NCBI GenBank assembly: GCA_039707465.1
Contig: CM077643.1
Coordinates: 66,156,605-66,220,604 of the forward strand
Direction of reading: 5' to 3'
Length of the DNA: 64,000 nucleotides
DNA from: Rhabdophis nuchalis
Lineage: Eukaryota; Chordata; Lepidosauria; Squamata; Natricidae
Below the pieces are notes generated by a model that was not told where the DNA came from, did not search any database, and saw only the letters and a program-made list of their open reading frames with translations. Shown piece by piece: positions 59,196 to 64,000 of this stretch; the first letter of the stretch is position 1; each line of letters begins with the position of its first letter. A program made the position numbers and the translations under genes.

Positions 59196-59740
59196 CTAGA
59201 GTTTTTAATCTTAAAGCTTTCTTTCTCCACTCAAACATTAAGTTCTCCCCTCCCTTTTTCAATCCTTTCTGTCTATTTATCTCTGTTAACAGTTACTTTA
59301 CACTATGGCTGATTTACAGCTTGGTTCCTAGACATTAATTACTTCATTTTTCAAATTGTTATTATGGCTTCTTTCTCTCCTTCCTCCCTTCTCTGGTTTT
59401 GCTTCTTCCAGATTCTCCTTCCAAGCGTCAGATCACTTGAAAAAGAATTGAGTTGAACTGAACTGAACTTTATTTGGCCAAGTATGATTTGAAACACAAG
59501 GAATTTATCTGTAGCATAGTTGTTCTCGGTGTACATGCAAAGCAACAGATAATAATAATCATAATACCAATTAAAGGGATAGTAAGGAAAATAAGGATAA
59601 TAATGCTGCAGCCATACAACATGGGTGAATGTACGTAGATATTAGACCGTATTGTGAACATTAGATGTAGTTCAGCAGTGAGAACACGAGGGAAGAAACT
59701 GTCCCTGTGCCTAATTGTTTCGGCATGCAATGCCTTACAC

Positions 59741-60227
59741 CAATGATGGCTAATCATTTTGTCATCATGTGCCAAAAACACATGCACACGTGACAGTGTG
59801 CACATGTGGTCCCACAACCATAATGCAATACACATGACATCACCCCAGTGTGGCCGGCCCCTGTGCATGTGCGTGTGACCCCCCTGCCTCCCCGAGTCCC
59901 TTTGGGGAGAGGGGGCGGTTTATAAATCTAAAAAAATAAATAAAATAATGTGTCTCCCACATGACCCCTGCCCTCCCGCACAAACCGTTTGGGCCTAGCA
60001 AGCCTCCCTGAAGCCTCCTGGGACCCAAAACCCAAACAGGGAGGCATTCCCCTCACCCCTGCACGCATGACCCCCCTTGCTTCCATGCATATGCATGCAT
60101 CTCCCGCATGTGACCCAACCCCGTGAATGCATGGTGAGACCCGAAAAGCAGCTGGCCCATGGGAGGTACGTGCACATGCATGGTGGAGCTGAGCTATGGC
60201 ACGCATGCCATAGGTTCGCCATCATGG
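59741..60227. mobile_element. hAT element nested in a LINE and itself interrupted
   Basis: Left caatgatggctaatc, right ggttcgccatcatgg, versions of CAGTGATGGCGAACC. Flanks ccttacac and ccctatac match at 6 of 8. An L2-type 3' fragment lies inside at about 59889-59947. Confidence 0.75.
59889..59947 (+). mobile_element. L2-type 3' terminal fragment
   Basis: cgagtccctttggggagagg, then ggcggtttataaatc and an AAATAAATAAAATAA tail: the last ~60 bases of the L2 family found at 8066, 11668 and 27665, here on plus. It is either an extreme 5' truncation or a SINE using the same tail. Confidence 0.75.
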
Positions 60228-60400
60228 CCCTATACTACAGCATCACTCTGAGGGGAGGAGTTGAAAGAGGTTATGTCCAGGATGTTAGGGATCTGCAGAT
60301 ACCTTCTCAACCCTCCTTCTGACTTGCACAGTATACAGGTCTTCTATGGAAAGCAGACTGCCTATCGTGCCTGTCCTACTGTCTCCATTTATTTGTACCC

Positions 60401-60994
60401 TTTTCCTGTGTTCTTATTCATGTTTATTCTTATTCATGTTATCTTGTGACTAACTAACTAAATAAAAATTGATATTTCTGCTGTCTTTACTATGTTGAAG
60501 TCTAACTGTTCTGTTTGGTTGCTGTACCAAACCAGGTAGCTATAGAAGTACAAATGTGTCAAAGTCACAAGATCTGAACCACCCTCTTATTTATCAGTAA
60601 TTATGCAGTGCATTTTGAAATTATCAAACCATTTTTCAGGCAAATATGCAGTTACAATAAGCCTTGATGTGACTAGGGCATAGATTAATGTAATAGCCTA
60701 AAGTAGTATAAAATATTTTCGATCATTCTTGCAAGTGCTTCTTTGGTTAGCCCTTATACATGGTCACTACCCTGCATACTTGGTCCTTTGGGAGAAGTGC
60801 AACATTGGGGCAATGGCTGGTGAAGCAGTCTATCACTATTTTATATGCATTTTACTGCATAGAAAATAGTGCATATAGCCTCCTTATTGTAAACTGTTCT
60901 GAAGATGCACATATAGGAGATAACCCAAATGTCATTTGCAGAAATATGGTATCAGATAGGGCAGTGTGCACAGATATGGCTTCTCAACCCAAGC
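60401..60994. other. non-coding stretch, nothing recognised
   Basis: AT-rich with no repeat boundaries or conserved frames. Confidence 0.5.
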
Positions 60995-61002
60995 CTTTAT
61001 AC

Positions 61003-61125
61003 CAGGGGTCTCCAACCTTTGCAACTTACTTCAGCTCCCAGAATTCTCCAGCCAGCAAAGCTGGCTGGAGAAGTCTGGGAACTGAAGTCCTTCAGACTTA
61101 AAGTTGCAACGGTTGGAGACCCCTG
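61003..61125. mobile_element. palindromic hAT element
   Basis: Left CAGGGGTCTCCAACC, right GGTTGGAGACCCCTG. Flanks ctttatac and ctctatat match at 6 of 8. The left arm lacks the aagtctgaagg segment present in the right arm, so the hairpin is asymmetric. Same family as 29989, 31209 and 50582. Confidence 0.85.
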
Positions 61126-61133
61126 CTCTATAT

Positions 61134-62689
61134 GATTTCCCTAAGTTATGAATTAGTACAAATAATACCTGAGAAAATAGACCCTTACAGCATTCCATTA
61201 TAGCTAATGTTCATGGTGATTTCAGCAATAGTCCATAGATACCATCTGCTGAGAGGAATCCTGTAAGGCCATAACTATTTGATGCTCAACAGTTGGTATC
61301 AAGAGTCAGTGGACTGTTTACAATCTCATACATTCAATTCAAATAATAAATCTATCCTTTTCTATCTCGAAGCATACATGAAGGTAGATTACAATGGTTT
61401 TAAAACAGCAACATTCAATATTGTCCTATCTTTAACTGGATTTTCTGCTTCTTGGAGGAATTTGCAGGCTTCTTTGATGTAAGTCAGCCTTTAAAAGTTA
61501 TATTTGTAGCTGTGTTTTTACGTTTGGAAATAGCAACTAAATCAATTATTTTGAAAGGAATAAAATTATATCAGACATTGCAGTCTATCCTGCAGACTTC
61601 AGTGGAAATGAAACTTAATAAGGAAATGATCTACAGGCTTCTGTAGATTATTTTTCTACATTTTAAATGTTACTTAATGTAAAATAATTTCTTTTATGTA
61701 CACGGATATAAAAATAGGCAGCAGCTTCAAAACAATTCTTCTGATGTACTAGATTATTCTAGTTGCAGCGGTGTAATTTAGCACCATTTTATCCGCTGGC
61801 AAAGGCAACAGATATTATCAGTAAAGGATGCTGACTAAAGAACACTGACCCAGCGTTCAAAGACATACACATGGTGCCGTTTCATTAAGCCTGCCACTAT
61901 ATGAAGTGGTTAGCTTGCCCTATTAGAAATCTCGCATAGAGAAGGATAAACAGCACAGCATACTATGCTTTGCCATGTTAAATGAACTAAAGGAGGATTA
62001 CTTCAGGCCTAGCTGATTTGCTTGCTCATTGATGCTTACACAAACTACAGAAAGACTAAAGACTAAACCCTGGCTTATTGATCTGATGCTCATATTAATC
62101 TCTTATAACAAGCACATACTAATATATTACATATTCAAGTAGCTGTTTGCAAATATTCAAATACCCTTGATTACAGAGAGGGTGAAAAGACCAAGTATCT
62201 CATTAAACAAATTCTGCATGAAATATGGCAAGCATGTTAAAGGTTACATCTTGAAATTCCTGCTCAAATCGTTTATCTTTTTATCACCCAAGAATAGACC
62301 ACTTGCCTAATGTTTTCTTATGGATTCATTCCATAAGTTACCCCCCCTCCAAATCCTCCATCTTTTATCAATCATTTTAAAATAGATATTCCTCTTTTTT
62401 TTCTGCATTTGGGAAACAAAGAATCTGTCTTTATTTCCAAATCAAAAGTGGCCCAACTATTACAATATTTCCTTTGAACCAAGCAGTATGTTTCTAAAAA
62501 TGTGGAAAATAATTAAGCTTGTTGGTACATTTGTATGTATATTTTTAACAAAATTGTTTATGACTTAATAGTGAAGTGTCACAGAACAATGTTAGAGATT
62601 GGACCTAATAATCATAATATTGAATCATTTATTGACAATTCCATTATTACTGGGATTTGAAAACTTGCATTTGAAAACCAAATGGAATA
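61134..62689. other. non-coding stretch, nothing recognised
   Basis: AT-rich unique-looking sequence without recognised repeats or frames. Confidence 0.5.
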
Positions 62690-62990
62690 GAGAATAAACA
62701 AAATTATAGGTTATTGTAAAGAGAGTAAAATAACTGAAATGGAAATGGGCTGTCACAAAGCAAGAACTGATGGCAGATGGATCAAGGCAGTCATAGAATG
62801 AATCCCACTGGATAAAAAGCATCCATGAAACAGACCTAAAACAAGATGGACTGACCATATCAGCAAGAATTGAGGCACAATTGACAAAAGAAAGTTTGGA
62901 ACCTTATTGGTCAGAAACATGTAGAGGAGGCTTTCATCCTGCAATGGATAGACAATGGCTAAAATGATGGTGATGACTATATATGGATCT
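62690..62990 (+). mobile_element. RTE/BovB-type LINE 3' end
   Basis: Frames across 62740-62940, with shifts, give DGRWIKAVIE, then RPKTRWTDHISKN, then EEAFILQWIDNG and a stop. This order matches the ORF C-terminus of RTE-type LINEs including BovB. An atgatggtgatgac-type tail follows. Several stops and shifts make it a fossil. BovB supplies the machinery for the SINEs listed here. Confidence 0.7.
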
Positions 62991-62995
62991 TGCAT

Positions 62996-64000
62996 TCATA
63001 TATGTATGTATGTACTATATGTATATGTGTATAAAAATATATGAATGAATGCAATATCCATTTCCATGCAAATTAACCTGATTGGAATGAGGCTAAAACT
63101 CTGCAAATTTAGAAAAACCTCTTAATATTTTATCCCATTTCTTTTCATCATCTGATTTGAGCCAGAAATATTAAAATTTTATTTGCTTTAGCAAATGAAG
63201 CCGGAGAATGAGTAAGTGTGCTCCAGTAGAGAACTAAATGGAAACTTGAGTGATAGGAATGTCTCCTTTCAAGGAGATGAAGGAGTTTGCTTTTGGCAAA
63301 CAGCTAATATTAGCTGCACAATAATCTACAAGATAAATTACAATTGGAAATTGGTCTGGATAGTGGCGGACAGTTGCCTATGTTCTGTTTTTTTTTTAAA
63401 AAACCTAAGTATTTTTAAATAAAAAAAATAAGTTTTTTTAACTTCAGGCAAATATGCTGGAAATTTCTATAAGTAGTAGGATTGTATAACAGTTTCTTAG
63501 TTGGAAATGGTTATATAGGAAAAAGAGGCTATTTAATTTTAACAAACTTGAGTAACCTTTTATGGGTGTACATGTGATGCAAAGATAAATGGCATTTATT
63601 ATTTGTAACAATAAAAAGATATGAGGAAGTAATGTAAAATAAAGTTAAACCAAAAATTTTATCTACATATTAAGGATCAAATGGCCTTAAAAGTTAAAAC
63701 AAATGAGCGTTCACTGAAAGTAACAGTAGGAAAAATACCAGAATATGCATCAGTTGTCAAAAATATCCATGGTATGAGATGGAAGTTCATTTACTGCAGA
63801 TCTATTCCTTCTCAAAACTCTCACTGCAAATGTCCAAAATTTAACTTGGATTCAGAAATGAAGGAAAATTAAGGAGGGCAAATATTTCATAGCCACTGCT
63901 TTTTTGCCTTTCCTTCTCAAGGCAACCTATCCCATTGGGGTCAGATATTCAGATTTGTACACACTCCAAGTTTCACTGCTTTGAAGCTACAAATCCAACT
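62996..64000. other. non-coding stretch, nothing recognised
   Basis: AT-rich with a TATG-rich patch near 63000-63030. A 63-codon plus frame at 63681-63872 has no recognisable domain. Confidence 0.5.

Larger units (their letters stand above)
59448..60400 (-). mobile_element. CR1-group LINE 3' end, split by a hAT element
   Basis: On minus, the 3' terminus is aattccttgtgtttcaaatc, then acttggccaaataaagttc, then repeats of TTCAG/TTCAA, a 5-bp tandem tail. The body resumes beyond the hAT at 60228 (gcatcactctgaggggaggag on plus). No coding frame survives. It belongs to the CR1/Rex1-like group by its tail; the exact clade is uncertain. Confidence 0.6.

Overview
This window looks like intergenic or intronic DNA from a squamate reptile, most probably a snake. 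It is AT-rich, I recognise no host protein-coding gene, and the repeat content is squamate-typical: tRNA-derived SINEs with a BovB-like tail (Sauria type), L2-type and CR1 LINEs, an RTE/BovB-like LINE end, snake-like L1 ORF1 debris, many short hAT elements, and Penelope-like fragments. All calls are by eye; no database search was possible.

Layout. 0-8 kb: mostly unique AT-rich DNA with two hAT elements, a SINE and a Penelope-like fragment that keeps a hammerhead-ribozyme core. 8.1-14.8 kb: two L2-type LINEs in the same orientation (minus). The first has an uninterrupted 990-codon ORF with endonuclease and reverse transcriptase; the second is a nonsense- and frameshift-damaged pseudogene. 14.9-15.6 kb: Penelope-like debris with an inverted pair of hammerhead motifs and a third variant motif, interrupted by a hAT element. 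15.6-27.4 kb: mainly unique sequence with a TIR element, a SINE, another hammerhead core, a 5'-truncated Tc1 transposase, and a CR1 end split by a hAT element. 27.4-30.3 kb: a third L2 LINE (5'-truncated, ORF open) and a nested hAT/L2 pair. 30.4-31.1 kb: a CpG-rich island with a CTCF-like match that no repeat explains; it is the best candidate for a host regulatory element or first exon. 31.7-35.0 kb: two non-autonomous Helitron-like elements, each carrying the same complex minisatellite. 35-50 kb: unique DNA, simple repeats, an old L2 end, L1 ORF1 debris, a large CR1 fragment and a near-perfect hairpin. 50-60.4 kb: dense transposons, including a 1.2 kb hAT element with a GC-rich giant inverted repeat, a TA-flanked element holding the same minisatellite as the Helitrons, a candidate solo LTR and a three-level nest. 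60.4-64 kb: a palindromic hAT element and an RTE/BovB-like LINE end in otherwise unique sequence.

The genes here are mobile-element genes, so there is no pathway to reconstruct. Two structural themes stand out. One is a scatter of hammerhead-ribozyme cores in Penelope-like fragments at five loci. The other is a complex minisatellite shared between Helitron-like and TA-flanked DNA transposons. Insertion order can be read in several places because target-site duplications are still visible.
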